Under the pieces are notes generated by a model. That model made no database searches. It was not told where the DNA came from and saw only the letters and a list, made by a program, of their open reading frames with translations. A program made the translations under genes and the position numbers. Shown in pieces: positions 1 through 13,465 of a DNA stretch of 64,000 nt. Each line of letters starts with the position of its first letter. Position 1 is the first letter of the stretch. Origin of the DNA: Gigaspora rosea (lineage: Eukaryota; Glomeromycota; Glomeromycetes; Diversisporales; Gigasporaceae). The stretch is taken from the NCBI GenBank assembly GCA_003550325.1, contig QKWP01000078.1, positions 1 through 64,000 of the forward strand, given 5' to 3'.

Positions 1-905
1 CCTGAGAATGAATCGATTCGAGATCCGAAGCTATACAGTACAGAATATTCAATTTATCCCTCCATTCCAATTGCGATACTTCTACAAGGTTTTGTCGCAA
101 TGAACCATTCGATGCAAAATCCATAACAATAATATAATCACCATCATCATTTCTTGATACTCCATTATATTCTAAGAACGAAGGATTTTTGTAACCTATT
201 TCACAGTAATTTTTCAATTCTTGTATAAATTCTTGGTCATTTTTATTTGAATTATAAATCACTTTAAGTGCAACACTTCTCCAGTTGCTATTAATTCTAT
301 CAAACCAGCGTGCATAATATACAACTGCAAATCCCCCTCTTCCAATTTCCCTGATATCTCTGAATTCATTATAATCAATCCAAGTTAATTTAAATTTCTC
401 ATCATCTAATATTCTTTTAAGTCCTGGATTGATATGATCTGGTGATTTATTAGTTTTCAAAAGATTTCTATATTTTCTGAACCCATGATTTGCACTCTGA
501 ATATCTCTCTTTGTACCGACCCCGTTCCGATAACAATAAGCTGTTTGAATCATTCCAGCAGAATTTCCCATAGCTGCTGATTTCTCATAATAAATAAATG
601 CCTTTTGTTTATCAATTTCGACACCAATTCCATTTTGAAAAGAATAACCAACATTATATGTTCCATTAGAATTTCCTTTATCAGCAGACTTTTGGTAGTA
701 AACAAATGATTTGGTCATGTCCTTTTCGACACCAATACCGTTTTGAAAACAATATCCGACTTGAAACATTCCATCAGAATTTCCAATGTCGGCAGATTTT
801 TGATAATATAAGAACGCCTAATTTTCGTCCTTTTCAACACCAATTCCATTTTGATATGAATATCCAAGCCCATTCATTCCATCGGCATTTTCCAAAATCC
901 ATGGT
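1..905 (-). pseudogene. Sel1-repeat + protein kinase gene, 3' part beyond window, one in-frame stop
   Basis: Reading leftwards from about 905, four Sel1-like repeats (pattern GYxxQNGIGVExD...AFxYYxKSA) run to about 490. A short linker follows, then the start of a protein kinase domain with glycine loop IGRGGFAVVYYARW near 335-300, VALKV near 270, and a hinge region ending at LESIHSQ at the window edge, before the HRD loop. The frame is open from 817 to 1; a TAG at 818-820 interrupts the first Sel1 repeat (DEN*AFLYY), where Gln or Lys would be usual. The 5' end is unclear: coding similarity fades above 905 without a good start codon, so an upstream exon or a truncation is possible. Sel1 repeats before the kinase is the opposite order to the gene at 28.9-31.3 kb. 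Such kinases are greatly expanded in Glomeromycotina; substrates are unknown. Confidence 0.8.
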
Positions 906-3900
906 GCGAATAGCAATTCTCTATTTTAATAATACTTTTAACATTTTTACACAGATTTCTATATTTATTATTTACCAGTGATCTTTATATATATCGTAGT
1001 TATGTCAAATAGCATTTATTCTAAGCCATATTATTAGTTAGTTAGAATGATTATGTAAAAGAATATTTCTAATTTACACCTGTGGTCAATTTGCCAATTA
1101 AAATTCAGGATCAGGTATAACATGTAAATCAATTTTTGTGTAACAAAACAAAGAAATTTTTAAAAAATTGCTAAAATTGCTTTTAACCTAAAAACCTGCC
1201 TATAAAACTACTTTTTTTTATACAAAAAAAAAATCTTTGCTAAATTTTACTATAAATAATCCTTTATTCTAATTTTTAGCCTTTACCCTTACCCAATATT
1301 AAAAAAGTTTAATTTTTATTTAATAAAAATTGTTTATTTTTATTTATTTATTTAAATTACAGGTGATAATCACCTGAGGTGGACATTAGTTATTTTCTAT
1401 GTAAAAATAAAAAATTTTTTTTTTATTTAGGTCATGAAAATTAATTAATTAGTTTTTATAACCCGGCCGGGTCAAAATTTGGAAACCTCAAAAAAATTTT
1501 TTTATATATTTTAATAACCAGGTGGGATTTTAAAAAAAATTTTATATAAATTTCATAAAATTTTATATATGAAATTTAAAAAAAAAAGTCAGCTGGCCGT
1601 GTCAGTTAAAAAGATACATGCTATGAAAACCAAGTAGTTAAATTTGTATAGCCTTATTAAAAAAAGAAAAAAGCTTACACGTTATTACTGGAGTTATATT
1701 TTTTTAAGCAATTATAGTGGCAGTTGCCTTAAATACCTTTTTTTTAAAATAAAAAAAAAAAAGTATACACAATATTAGCGGGATTTATCCTTAACCATAA
1801 TAGTGCAGTTATTTGAAAATCTTATTTTTTTTAATTTAAATAATATAAGCCAAAATAATATGGCTTTTACTGAAAAAAAATAGCCAAAATAATGTGGCTG
1901 CTTATCCAAAAAGAAAAACTATATATTTAACTCAAATTCGTAAAGTGGTAGGTAGGGGTACTCTAGAGTAATTTAGACATAATAAAGAGTATCAAATTTT
2001 GATAAAGAGTATAATTAAGCATTGAAAATAGTAGAGTAATAGAGTATATAAAAACACCACGAATTTTTTTCCTAATTCGTAATGGTAGATCTTACCAAAA
2101 AAGAAAATTCATGACAAATGTTTTGTCGATTATGGATCATGAACCTAACAGAATAGAAACATAAATAAAAAAATTATAACCAAATTTGTATTATTTATAT
2201 TACTATATATGAGAACACCGCATATTCAAATATAGTAAAATATTCAGTTTGTTCTGTACTATACATTAATAAATAAATAAATTAATCAGTGATCATCATA
2301 ATTAACAAGTTTTGATTAATTAATCAATATCACACCCTAGTACCTGTTCTTTTTATTGGATGAATATATTACATAATTATTTAAAAATAGACTGAGTCAA
2401 AAAAAAATAATAAAAGAAAAAAAAACAAAGAAAGAAACAAATAATGAAAATAATGAAAAAACAAGAAATAATTAACATTACGACATCACCAATTGAAAAT
2501 TCAACTTGAGGTTTTTTAAAAGGATAAAAATATTTCCAACATATGATCTTAAAATCATTTTCGGCTAATTGGTATTTAGCAAAACCATGTGCTAACGAAT
2601 TAGTATTTGGGGATGAGTCAGTAGTAAAGGGTCAAATTTTTTCTAAATAAAAGTTTTCTTGACTTTAAGCTTAAATATCTTAACAACTATTTTAATAAAT
2701 TTAATTTTTTTATTTATTTTAATTCTATATAATTTCAAGATTAAAATAAAAAAATTTTTAGCAAATTTGATTAAATAGTTGTCAAGATATTTTAGTTTAA
2801 AAATTAAAAAAATTTTACTAAAATTGATTTGTCCCTTTTCTACTGACTCACTACCATTTTCTTTTGTTATGATAATAACAATTAAAGTGTATGAGAAGGC
2901 ATTTTAAAAAAATTTAAAAAAATAATGAAATTCACAACGAATATCTATATTAATAGTGAACATTACAGTTATATATATACTAATTTAACTCACAACGTAT
3001 TTATAACAATTACTTACCAAATATACAGTATTTTTGCGAAACAACAGGCATGGATGTTATTCCGAATAATGTCCCGAATTAAACTAATTTAGACCAAAAT
3101 TATTAAATTTACTCCTTCGCGTTATTTCGCGAAAATACAGTATTTATTATTTAAGCACCACATTTAAGTAATTTATTTTCTTGTCTAAATATATTATCTA
3201 TTAAGGACCAATCGAAGATAAAGTAATAAATAAGTTACGCAACCACGAAAGCTGATGCATAACAATAAGTACAGTAAACTCATTCTTACCATATTTTAAC
3301 TAATCAAAAATTTACATAACTCGTAAAAATCGTTGTATCTGATCGATAGTAATAATCTATCGCCTAACTAATTGCAAACACAATTATAATCGTCTCGCTT
3401 ACTATTTTTAAATCTTGCTTCAGATTTGTATCAATATATCATTTATAATATATTAAATGATAATATTTATTATAAATAGTAAATCGCAATCGTAATCACA
3501 ATAATAATCGATCGTCAAGTGATGATTATCATCATACCGATTAGAAAATTAAATTTAATTATACTTAATAATCAAAAGCATAATCATGTATTTCATTACA
3601 TGATCTTCAAAATGCATAATTCTTGTTATTGATAGCATAATAGTATTTAATCGCAAATGCATCAATAAAGTAATCTAAACACATCCAGCCCAACATATCT
3701 CATAATCATGTGTCCATTTACTTGTTTTTTTTCGTCCTGTGCGAAATACAAAACTCTCAAAAAAAATCAGCCATACACCATCAAACATCAAATAATCTTA
3801 TATTTCATTTCTCATTCCAAAACCAACGTTAATTTTAAACTAAAAAACAAGTTCGCAAAATCATCACATGCACGACTCGCACAGCCTCATTATAATAAAA

Positions 3901-4325
3901 AGTATAAATACAACCATACTCTATAAAATTTTTTTGGGGGATATATATATCAGATTGAGCTAATCAGATAAATCAGATAGCTCGATACTATATATAAAAA
4001 TACTTTATAAGGATCCTTTCCTTTTTATCTCAAAAAGAAATGTGGCAGGTCACGAGCAAGGCACTAAACCAATAATTCAACCAGCACATGCTCAAACAGA
4101 GCAATGATCAGAAGCAGATCACCCCAAAAAGGCAATGATCAGAGGCAGATCATTGAAAAAGATTGAAGAGGATTAATTAAATAAAATTGCAGAGAATAAA
4201 ATTCTGGGCATAATGGCAGTTAAATTATTAAATAAATCTAGTAGATCACAAGATATGAGAATTTTTTCTTTGTGACAGCCCATGTATCATTAATTATCAA
4301 TTCTGGATTTTGTTTTTAAAAGGAC
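906..4325. other. AT-rich intergenic DNA, no gene recognised
   Basis: No coding stretch with recognisable similarity on either strand; the short ORFs are low-complexity. Two small palindromes stand out: CAGGTGAT/ATCACCTG at 1360-1376 and CCCGGCCGGG at 1462-1471, GC-rich islands in an A/T background. Confidence 0.6.
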
Positions 4326-4720
4326 CTCAGACATTTACATGGGTCAAAATGACACACATCGGTATAATATCAGGTACCAGATATGTAATTTATATATATG
4401 ATATTTGTCCGATATGTATAAAATATATTTATACACATACCTGATATGTGTAGAGTTCATGCAGGATATCAGACACATATCGGACACATATAGTAAGATC
4501 CCAAACACATATAGTATACATATCATATACATATCAGATACATATCGCATATATAAATTTGTAAACATTATGTACTAGATATATATTATAGGGTACTCGA
4601 TATGTGTAGAGTCTTATAGAATATCAGACGCATATCAGACACATATAGTACACATATAGTACACATATAGTACACATATAGTATATATATCAGGTATATT
4701 GCATATATAATATTATAATG
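4326..4720. repeat. degenerate GATATGTG/ACACATAT repeat with a tight 11-bp array
   Basis: The stretch is built of variants of CAGACACATAT and GATATGTGTAGAG. A regular array of four units of CACATATAGTA occupies 4640-4683. The motifs GTACCAGATATG (near 4372) and GGGTACTCGATATGTG (near 4589) resemble GGTACCCGATATG at 15531, so this is probably a diverged relative of the repeat at 15531-15821. Confidence 0.6.
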
Positions 4721-5099
4721 ATAATATTACTAGAGTTTTAAAAAATGGTAACTTATCCGGTAGTACATATTATCATTACAATTTTAATTAATTTATTTTT
4801 AATTTATTAAAAATATATACTTACAAATGTAGTCATTGAAAATTTGTTTATTTATACAGATATCGCATAAAACGAATATTTTAAGCAATACAATTCTATT
4901 CCAACCTAACGGCCTAACCTTAAACATATAATTTATACTAAAAAATTCCTCTAACTAAATATTATACTAGAATCTAACCCTAACTAACTATTAACTAATG
5001 AATTCACAAAATTCACTATTAACTACTTACTTATGAAGCTATAATAGCAAATTTACTCCAACGATGTATATACAGTACACCCACAATGAAACAATAATG

Positions 5100-6330
5100 A
5101 CGACGATATTGGAAGTAACGAATCTATGAAAAGTGACACCAATGTTGAAAGCAATATCTAAAAAAAGCCCAAAAACATCTTTAAAAGCACCTACAAGACA
5201 AAAAAGTGTTAATTACACATATGCTAATATACCAAAAACAGTCAAAAAAATCACACTTTCCAAAATCTCCAAAAAAAGTCTGAAAATGCCTATAAAAAAT
5301 CTAAAAAACAAAAAGGAAAGTTAATAACATATCCACAACCCAGAACAGCAAGAATAATAAATAAAAGAAATCGTACTTCTCGGCATTCAAAAGAAAAAGA
5401 AGGAAATCTATAACAAGAAACCCTGAAACACACCTGAAGCAATATTAAAATTAGTGACAAAATACTACATAGTTATACAAGAAACATCCAAAAAACTAAC
5501 AGGCACCCAAAGCAAAATCTCTAAAACACACTCGAATCAACGTTGAAATCAGCTGAAGCAATCACGAAATCACTTGAAGAACCTAAAAAAGAGAAAAACT
5601 GAAGAGTAGTATTTAGAACTAGGGCGTGTCAACAAAAATATGACAAAAAAGAAAAATACCAATACCACAAGCTACGAATAATACACTGAAATAGTCAGCA
5701 CCAATGATGAAGTACAAACTAATAACTCCAATGCCAAAATCTGAAACTGTTACCTGAAGAACCTAAAAGAAAAATATGAAAGTTAGTATTCAAACTAAAA
5801 TGCAATAAAAACACTCAAACTAATGACGCCAACAATGAAAAAATGCATGCACCAAAATGGATGATACCAACAGCAATAGCCATCGACAAACAACTAGCGA
5901 TAGAAGCTAACAAAGAAAGGTTCTCGAAAATGGATGGCGCAAGTTATTTTCTGAAAAGTGTAATAGGAAAAAATTAAAAAATAAAAAAATAAATTAAATA
6001 ATAGATAAGTTATAATAACAGTAAAAAATAAATAATAATAATAATAATATAAAAAAGAATAATTAAAATTATATGACAAAATTTCGAAAGTATTNCGGCA
6101 ACAAGACACCTGAGGCAATCATGAAATCAAGCAACGAACCTAAACAACAAAAAAACTAAAGAATAGTATTTAGAACTAGAGTGCATCAACAACAAAAAGT
6201 ATGAAAAAAAAAACATGGTACTAGTGACGAATAATATACTGAAATAGTCGATACCAACAACGAAGCACCAACTAACGACTCCAACGACAAAATCTGAAGC
6301 CATTTCCCAAAGAACCTAAAAAAGAAAAAC
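5100..6330. repeat. degenerate direct repeats, lysine-codon-rich
   Basis: Segments beginning GAACCTAAA.. followed by GTAGTATTTAGAACTAG recur at about 5578, 5760 (shorter) and 6127. Each continues with ACACTGAAATAGTC and AACTCCAATG. The first and last copies are about 190 bp and clearly related but riddled with indels. The AAA/ACA-rich text gives short ORFs on the plus strand, none conserved between copies, so I treat it as a decayed repeat. It contains the single N at 6095. Confidence 0.55.
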
Positions 6331-6393
6331 GTGGAATATAATACCAAAAAAAAAAACACTAACTAAAAAATGCACACACAGTAGTGAAAGAAG

Positions 6394-6397
<4 letters not shown>

Positions 6398-6460
<63 letters not shown>
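6398..6460. repeat. poly(A) tract, about 63 bp, followed by an A-rich tail
   Basis: An uninterrupted A-run followed by A-rich sequence to about 6520. It lies at the right end of the decayed repeat at 5100-6330 and could be the tail of an old retroposed copy, but no target duplication was found. Length may be affected by assembly slippage. Confidence 0.8.
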
Positions 6461-6462
<2 letters not shown>

Positions 6463-7158
6463 AAAAAATAAAAAAAAAATAAAAAAAAAATAAAAATAAA
6501 AAAAACAATAAAAAATTTCGATTGAAGAAGATGCCATCAGTTTAGTTTATTTTATTTATTTTAATCTAATTATTTTAATAATTCATAACTTTCACAGAAA
6601 TTATATAATATTTCTCATAATGATCTGTGTCAGAGTATCTGACAATTTTAATTTGTTTGATTCAGATGAAGAATATAATAACAATAAAAAACCAATATTG
6701 GGTACTGAAAAAATTATTTAAGCATTATATATTGATGCAAATTTCTAATTTTTAATTGAAAGTTGTAAACTTGCAAATATAGCAATTAATCTAATATTTG
6801 AAGGCGAGTCAGGACAAGAATGTCTCAACCTTCAATAAAAGTTTCGTGGTGATGACTGGTTCAAATTGACAGTAATTTTGTTAGCGATAACAAAAATAAT
6901 GATACTGATGAACAATAATTGGTAATTGTAAACTACTAATGTATTAAATCAGTTGCAAACCTGCGCATTTTCTATACTCTTCGTCTCTATAGAACCAAAT
7001 TCATCAAGTACAAACATATACTATTTATTGTAATGTCATCAGTTAGTCTATATATTTTATGTTCACAATTCTTTAATTATACACTTCTTTAAACTTATTA
7101 AATATAAAGAAATAAATTAAATAAAACAATATATAGTAGAGCAGTAGAATAATAATAA

Positions 7159-7356
7159 TTACCTTCTTACTTCTTTTAACATATCTAATAAGTTTTGTGA
7201 GCTAAGCACTTTAAGCTCCACTGTGCATGGTGGTGTGCGTAACTGTGTGCATCTATATTCATTTTCGATATTATAATTTACATATCGTATTCCATCTAAC
7301 CAGGTTTCGAATAATTCTTCAGAATTATTCAAATCTATTAAAAAGAATCCATTCAT
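7159..7356 (-). CDS. possible coding exon, unknown function
   Basis: A 65-codon frame starting MNGFFLIDLNNSEEL and ending MLKEVRR has a less biased composition than neighbouring chance ORFs. Its last sense codons run straight into a donor-like GTAATT on the minus strand, so it might be an exon. I recognise no family and cannot identify a partner exon to the left. It could equally be a chance ORF. Confidence 0.2.
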   Translation of the reverse strand: MNGFFLIDLNNSEELFETWLDGIRYVNYNIENEYRCTQLRTPPCTVELKVLSSQNLLDMLKEVRR

Positions 7357-9550
7357 TTGTTACAGAAAAAGCAGTTGTTATCCGGTATAATCACTGATTA
7401 CATAATTGAAATCATCAACAAACTGTAATTTTATTATAAATCGATTTAAAAAAATCTTTGCAAAGATTTTAGTGTTATCTATGCCTTAAATTTCGCCTTA
7501 ATACCAATACTAACTAGCAATATTGATATATTTTTTGTTACATTTGATTGTTTTCTTTGGTTATCAAATTTGTAATTAGGAAAAGAATTTTCAATAATTC
7601 AATAGGAACCTAATGTGGAATTGTTTTGGCACATTTGAAACTTTATTTTTTATTTATAATTAGCCTTAAGAAAAATCAAAAATAAAAAAACCAATAATTT
7701 AAAATAAATACCTTAAAAAAATATTAATAAATAAATAATTAATTATTAAAAAATAAATTATAATATAAAATGATAAAATAAATTAAATTTAAAATAAAAT
7801 AAATAAATAAAAATAAAAAAATGTAGAAACGTTTAAAAAAGTAAAAAAAAAGTTATTAAAATAAAAAATTAATAAAAAAAAGAATCAGTTAAAAAAAAAT
7901 CGTGTAAATAGGTGGACAAGGACGCCTTTAGGTTGAAAGGTAGGGCGAATAGATATTTTTAAGTGGGTAAGTTTCATAGACATACCATATATGCAATAGC
8001 AGCAAATTTTCAGTTATTCCCTATTATAGAGATAACCAGAAATTTTCCCACCATTGCATATATGCAATCTATTAACTGTTTATATTTTTTATGTGCTTAT
8101 CTAAAAACTGAGAATATTAAAAATCAGTGACAGTATTAAATAAATATTATAAAATAATAAACAGCTTCTCGACATTGTCATGCAAAACCAGGCCCATCCA
8201 AAAATATAGTAATCTGAAAATCTCTAACTAAATATATAATAATATTCAAAATTATTATATAACGGCATGCATTATTTTTAAAAAACTCATTCGCTCGGAA
8301 CTTAAATTCTAGATAACAAAAATTGCTTACTTTTTTTATCATAAATTCGAACCTTTAACTTATCTTGAACTTCCCTTTTTGATGTTAAAGCGACCCATTC
8401 CACTTAACTATATTTATTAATTTCTCGAACATTACCAAACACTAAAGCTCTCTTTTATAGATCATCAAATTAATTCAATATTTATGAAAAAGCGATGATT
8501 TAAACAGAATTCACAATTAAACGATAACTGCTTACTTCTTTAAAATTTTCAATACATATAAAATATGCACCTTCTATATTTATAAAAAACAAGTTTACTA
8601 AACATGCTTTTAGTTACCCTACTTGTAATATATTCCTGAATTGCCTGTATCCATTACTTTAATACTGTATTACAATACATACTACTAGTTTACTATATTC
8701 TAACATTTACAAAACTCACTGCTCTACATAGCGAAAAACTTGTTCTTATTTCCAAAATTATAAACTTAATTGAATCAGCCGAAACATCATTCGGTCAATT
8801 TTTATCAGGTGTTCCTTTGATCGGCTGGCTCAGCCTAGTGCTTGTACCCTTTATCCAAAAGGTTGTAACCTTTAACATAATCTAATAACTGGTTTTATAT
8901 CCTATTCAAATAAAAGGATAACGGTAATGCATCAATTAAATAAAGTAACTCTATATTGATCAATATAAAAAATAATTTATGCATGAAGTTTGTACTTTGT
9001 ACATTTTATTCTAACTTATATATTCGTCAGGTGTCATTAGCTATTAGTGGTCAAACAGAGATTCAGGCGTATTTCAGAAATAAATAAAAGTTTAAAAAAT
9101 CTTATTTTTGTATCAAAATTTTGAAATCGAAAAATGAAATGGGAGTGCTTAGAAACCCCTATTTGACAAGATAAATAAAAATTTTTTTATTATACAGATC
9201 AACAAACTATTTAATAATAATAAAATGATATTAGAAGCAATATCGATTAACAATAAAATAATTTATAATAATGAAGGTCATATAAAAGTGTATTCAAATT
9301 TTAATTAAAAAATAAATAAGATTTGATTTGTACATCTCTTATTTGATAATAAATATGTCTTCTTAAGATTTATGAATTTTAATCTGAAACCCTTATTATT
9401 ATAATGTTCCATGTCATTCTGAATTTATATTGATTCTCAATTGGCATGTGTTATTCGTGAATCGTGAATTGTCAATTGTTATTTTAGAACTGCTATTTAT
9501 TTACTAATTATTAATAATAAAAAAAAGTGAAAAATAATAATAATAATGTA
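7357..9550. other. intergenic, no gene seen
   Basis: AT-rich sequence with A-rich low-complexity stretches (7670-7890); no protein similarity or structured repeat recognised. Confidence 0.5.
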
Positions 9551-9554
9551 AAAA

Positions 9555-9556
9555 AA

Positions 9557-9607
<51 letters not shown>

Positions 9608-9608
9608 A
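9555..9608. repeat. (TAAA)n microsatellite, about 13 units
   Basis: A continuous run of TAAA units, preceded by an imperfect AAT run. Confidence 0.9.
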
Positions 9609-11316
9609 CGCGAATAAAAATGAATCACTAAATATTAATGCTAACTTTTTATATATTAAAAGAATATATTCGAATATTTATATATCTTTTAACAATGTAA
9701 TTAAATTTTTTCGTTCCCTGCATATAACACAACTGCATTTGTTTTTCAGCAATAGTAGAAATCTTTTTGTCTAACCCGAATCTAATAAGTAATTATTCTG
9801 TGTCTCATGATCTGCATTATGAATTGACGATCAAAAAATCAAGAAAGAACACGTTTCAATTCAGAAATAACTTGGAACAATAATAGTATAGAAATAATCC
9901 TTTTATCATGCAGCTTTCAACTTGCACTTTTCTTATTCTGTACTGTGTAAAGTATGTAATAGAAAAATAAAATATGTGCTTACTATACAAGTATGTATTC
10001 ATATATGTAATATAATAATTGTTATTATAATACTTACAAAAAAACTGAAAGCAGTATAAGTTTAAAGTGTAACTGATTTATATCGACCTATTAAATAAAT
10101 ATGATAAATGAAATATTAAAATTGTATTCTTATTTAAAATACATTAAATTTATGATGTAGATAAGCTTTACACCAGGTGATGCTAGTATATAAATAATAC
10201 GCAAATTAAAATATTTATTATAATTGTATTTTATTCTATATTATCCTATCATATCTTATAATTTATCTTTTTATTAAGTTTATAATTCGGATATCCAGAT
10301 AACCTAACAGTTAATTGGTTTATTGTATCCTAGAGTACGACCACTAGCTTAGCCAGCTGATTAAAGCCATGTGACTAAATCACTAATGCGAAATACCTCA
10401 GGTACATAAATAAACAGTATGGTACGATTTGGTAAAATCCACACTATATGGATCTGGTAGCTATACAATTTTTACGAACAATTTTTTATCGTTATATATT
10501 TGTTTCCTTAAATAATTGACAAGCGGACTAGATACTGTAATATAAGTATAAGCTTTCACGCATGATATATTTTTCAATGTTTTTATCATACTAATTTTTA
10601 ATTTTTTTTATTGTAGACATTAACGTTCAATTTCGATTATATATTAAAAATAAATAAACCAATACTTGAACACTTTTTATTGATTCAATTTATTCTAATG
10701 AAATCTTGCAGACTGAATAGCTTACCCATGCTATGCTGATTTTAAAAAAACCACCAAATCAAATGTTAGAAAGATTTTATAATATTTGGATTTTAACTAA
10801 TTTTGTATAAGCATATTAGTATAAAATTGCTTAAGACCATATGCATGCAAGCATTCATGCATTCATGCGCAATAAAGAATCTGAGCACTTGTAAAAGAAG
10901 AAAGCAAAAACTAGAAATTAATTATTTAAATCTTTGGTAGAATGTAATTTTTCTTAATATTTCTAATATATTTGCTATTTTATTAATTTTATGTTTTTCT
11001 TTTTATCTATATGAATATGCTATCATGGTAAATTAGATTTATGCGCAGATTAGGAAAGTGCCAATTATTACATAATTTTGAGAGGAGTGAGGGGTTAGCA
11101 GTCTATCACGTCTATATATCATCAAAACATTATAAAATTAATCACCCGTCACGAGTGTCTCTTACATTTTTACCAATCATTTTGCACGTGTGAAAATTAG
11201 ATGGTATAAATGGTCACAATCACATGTCATCGTTAGCGGCGTTAATTGCCCTTATGTTATATAGTATTAATGTTCTGTGAATGTTAATTGCTATCTTGGT
11301 AAGTATAAGTGCATAA
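9609..11316. other. intergenic, no gene seen
   Basis: No convincing ORF, RNA gene or repeat recognised. Confidence 0.5.
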
Positions 11317-11625
11317 ATGAATTTTAACTTATAAGGGTATGTGTTCGTGAGAATAATTCATAGTACTATAATAGATCAATTACAAATAAATAACGATCTG
11401 TTACACATTGATTATGCAAATGATCAGATTTGAGATTAAAATAGTAATAATCATAACCGATATTAATAAAATCAGTTAAAATGAATTTTAACTTATAAGG
11501 GTATGTGTTCGTGAGAATTTATAGTAATAGATCAATTACGAATAAATGACACATTTATTATACAATTGATCATATAATTGCAGATTTAGGATTAAAAATA
11601 GTAATAGTCATAACTGATGAATTTT
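11317..11625. repeat. tandem duplication, about 164 bp x 2
   Basis: GAATTTTAACTTATAAGGGT followed by ATGTGTTCGTGAGAAT starts at about 11317 and again at 11482. Both copies continue with TAGATCAATTAC..AATAAAT and end in AAAATAGTAATA.TCATAAC. The second copy has small deletions. It abuts the satellite that begins near 11700. Confidence 0.8.
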
Positions 11626-11699
11626 TTCACGGTTTTTTGACAAGTGTGATTGGATTTTTTTTAATAAATCAGTTAAAAAATCAAGTTTCATTCGTTATG

Positions 11700-11861
11700 A
11701 CACATTGTACTGTATATTGTTCACGTAAAAAGTTCTGCAAGGTTGATTTTTAACAAGGAAACAAAGAATTGGAACAGCTGTCATGTTTTTTTTAACAAAA
11801 TAATATTCACATCGAAATTAGACCACGCAAAATTGATTTTCGTAAAACTTTGTCGGTCGGT

Positions 11862-11909
<48 letters not shown>

Positions 11910-13465
11910 TGTAAATTAATAGAATAAAATTTGCATCTAAGATTAGGCGACACAAAATCATTTTTTATTTTGCATTAAATGGAATTTGAAAATGGGTCGG
12001 TGAGTTGGGTTTATTCATTTTAATTTACTATATATTGATAAAATAATGTTCACGTACGCAATGTTAATTTTTCATTTTACGCAACAAGGAAACAAAAAAT
12101 TAGAACGGCTGTTATGGTTTTTTTTCTTTTTTTTTTAATTTAAATTAATAAAAAATATTCACATTTAGATTAGATCATGCAAAGTTGATTTTTCGTTTTG
12201 CATTACTTGGTTACATAGAATCTGAAAACTTTGGTCGGTCAGTGTAGGTTTTTTTTTAATTTGCTGCAAATTAAGATTAGGCAACACAAAATAGTGAAAA
12301 TGTGTCAGGATTATTTTTTTAATTTACTGTACTGAATATTAATAAAAGAATGTTTACGTAAAAAGGTATTTAAGGTTAATTTTTACAAGGAAACAAAGAA
12401 TTGGAACGGTTGTCTTTTTTTTTCTTTTTTTTTTAATTTAAATTAAATTAAAATAATATTCATATCTAGATTAACCACACAGAGTTGATTTTTTTTTTGC
12501 ATTACACAGAATCTAAAAACTTCAGTCAGTGGGCTTTTTTTTTAATTTACTATAAATTGATAGAATAATGTTTGCATCTAGGATTAGGCATCACAAAATT
12601 GATTTTTCATTATGTATTAAATGGAATTAAATGGATCGGTGAGTTGGGTTTATTTTTTTTAATTTACTATATATTGATAAAATAATGTTCATGTAAAAGT
12701 TACGCAATGTTAATTTTTCATTTTACGCAACAAGGAAACAAAAAATTAGAATGGCTGTCATGATTTTTTTTCTTTTTTTTTTAATTTAAATTAATAAAAA
12801 TTATTCACATTTAGATTAGACCACGCAAGTTGATTTTTTGTTTTGCATTACATGGAGTCTGAAAACTTTGGTCGGTCGGTGGGTTTTTTTAATTTACTGC
12901 AAATTAACAAAATAATATTTGCATTTAAGATTAGGCGACACAAGATGGAATCTAAAAATGGGTCGATAAGTTGGGATTATTTTTTTAATTTACTGTACTG
13001 TATGTTAATAAAATAATGTTCACGTAAAAAGGTATGTAAGGTTAATTTTTAACAAGAAAACAAAGAATTGGAACAGTTGTCTTTTTTTTTTAATTCAAAT
13101 TAATAAAATAATATTCATATCTAGATTAACCATGCAAAGTTGATTTTTTTGTTTTGCATTACATGGATTCTGGAAACTTCGGTCAGTCGGTGGGCTTTTT
13201 TTTTCTTTTTTTTTTAATTTACTATAAATTTTGATAGAGTAAAATTTGCATCTAAGATTAGGCATCACAAAATTGATTTTTCATTATGCATTAAATGGAA
13301 TCTATAATGGATCAGTGAGTCAGGTTTATTTTTTTTTAATTTATAGTATATTAATAAAATAATATTCACGTAAAAATTTATGCAGGTTAATTTTTCATTT
13401 TGCGCAACAATAAAATAAAGAATTGAAATGACTATCATGTTTTCCATTAATGGTTTCACACAATT
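11700..13465. repeat. satellite array, ~117-bp monomers with higher-order trimer/hexamer period
   Basis: About fifteen monomers, each opening after a T-run with AATTTACT/AATTTAAAT..TTAATA, start near 11790, 11903, 12022, 12137, 12259, 12321 (after a shortened monomer), 12435, 12544, 12661, 12783, 12891, 12987, 13092, 13216 and 13338. Three monomer types alternate by their 3' parts: one ends GGTCGGTCGGTGGG, one GGGTCGGTGAGTTGGG, and one CAAGGAAACAAAGAATTGGA. The last marker recurs at 11754, 12085, 12386, 12731, 13053 and 13408 and itself alternates between GAATTGGAAC and AAATTAGAA forms. The array therefore has ~117-bp, ~330-bp and ~650-bp periods. A 31-nt T-run lies at 11872-11902. Confidence 0.85.

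Noticed and set aside
706-981. 91-codon plus-strand ORF
   Set aside because: Antisense shadow of the Sel1 repeats on the minus strand.
3708-3926. 72-codon ORF
   Set aside because: Low-complexity Lys/Asn/Ile/His text without similarity; expected by chance at this composition.
6316-6537. Phe-rich ORF
   Set aside because: It is the reverse strand of the poly(A) tract.
8800-8880. possible structured RNA gene in slightly GC-richer text
   Set aside because: No A/B boxes, conserved motif or convincing fold visible.
11700-13465. CRISPR array
   Set aside because: Monomers are contiguous and related throughout, without unique spacers, and the organism is eukaryotic.
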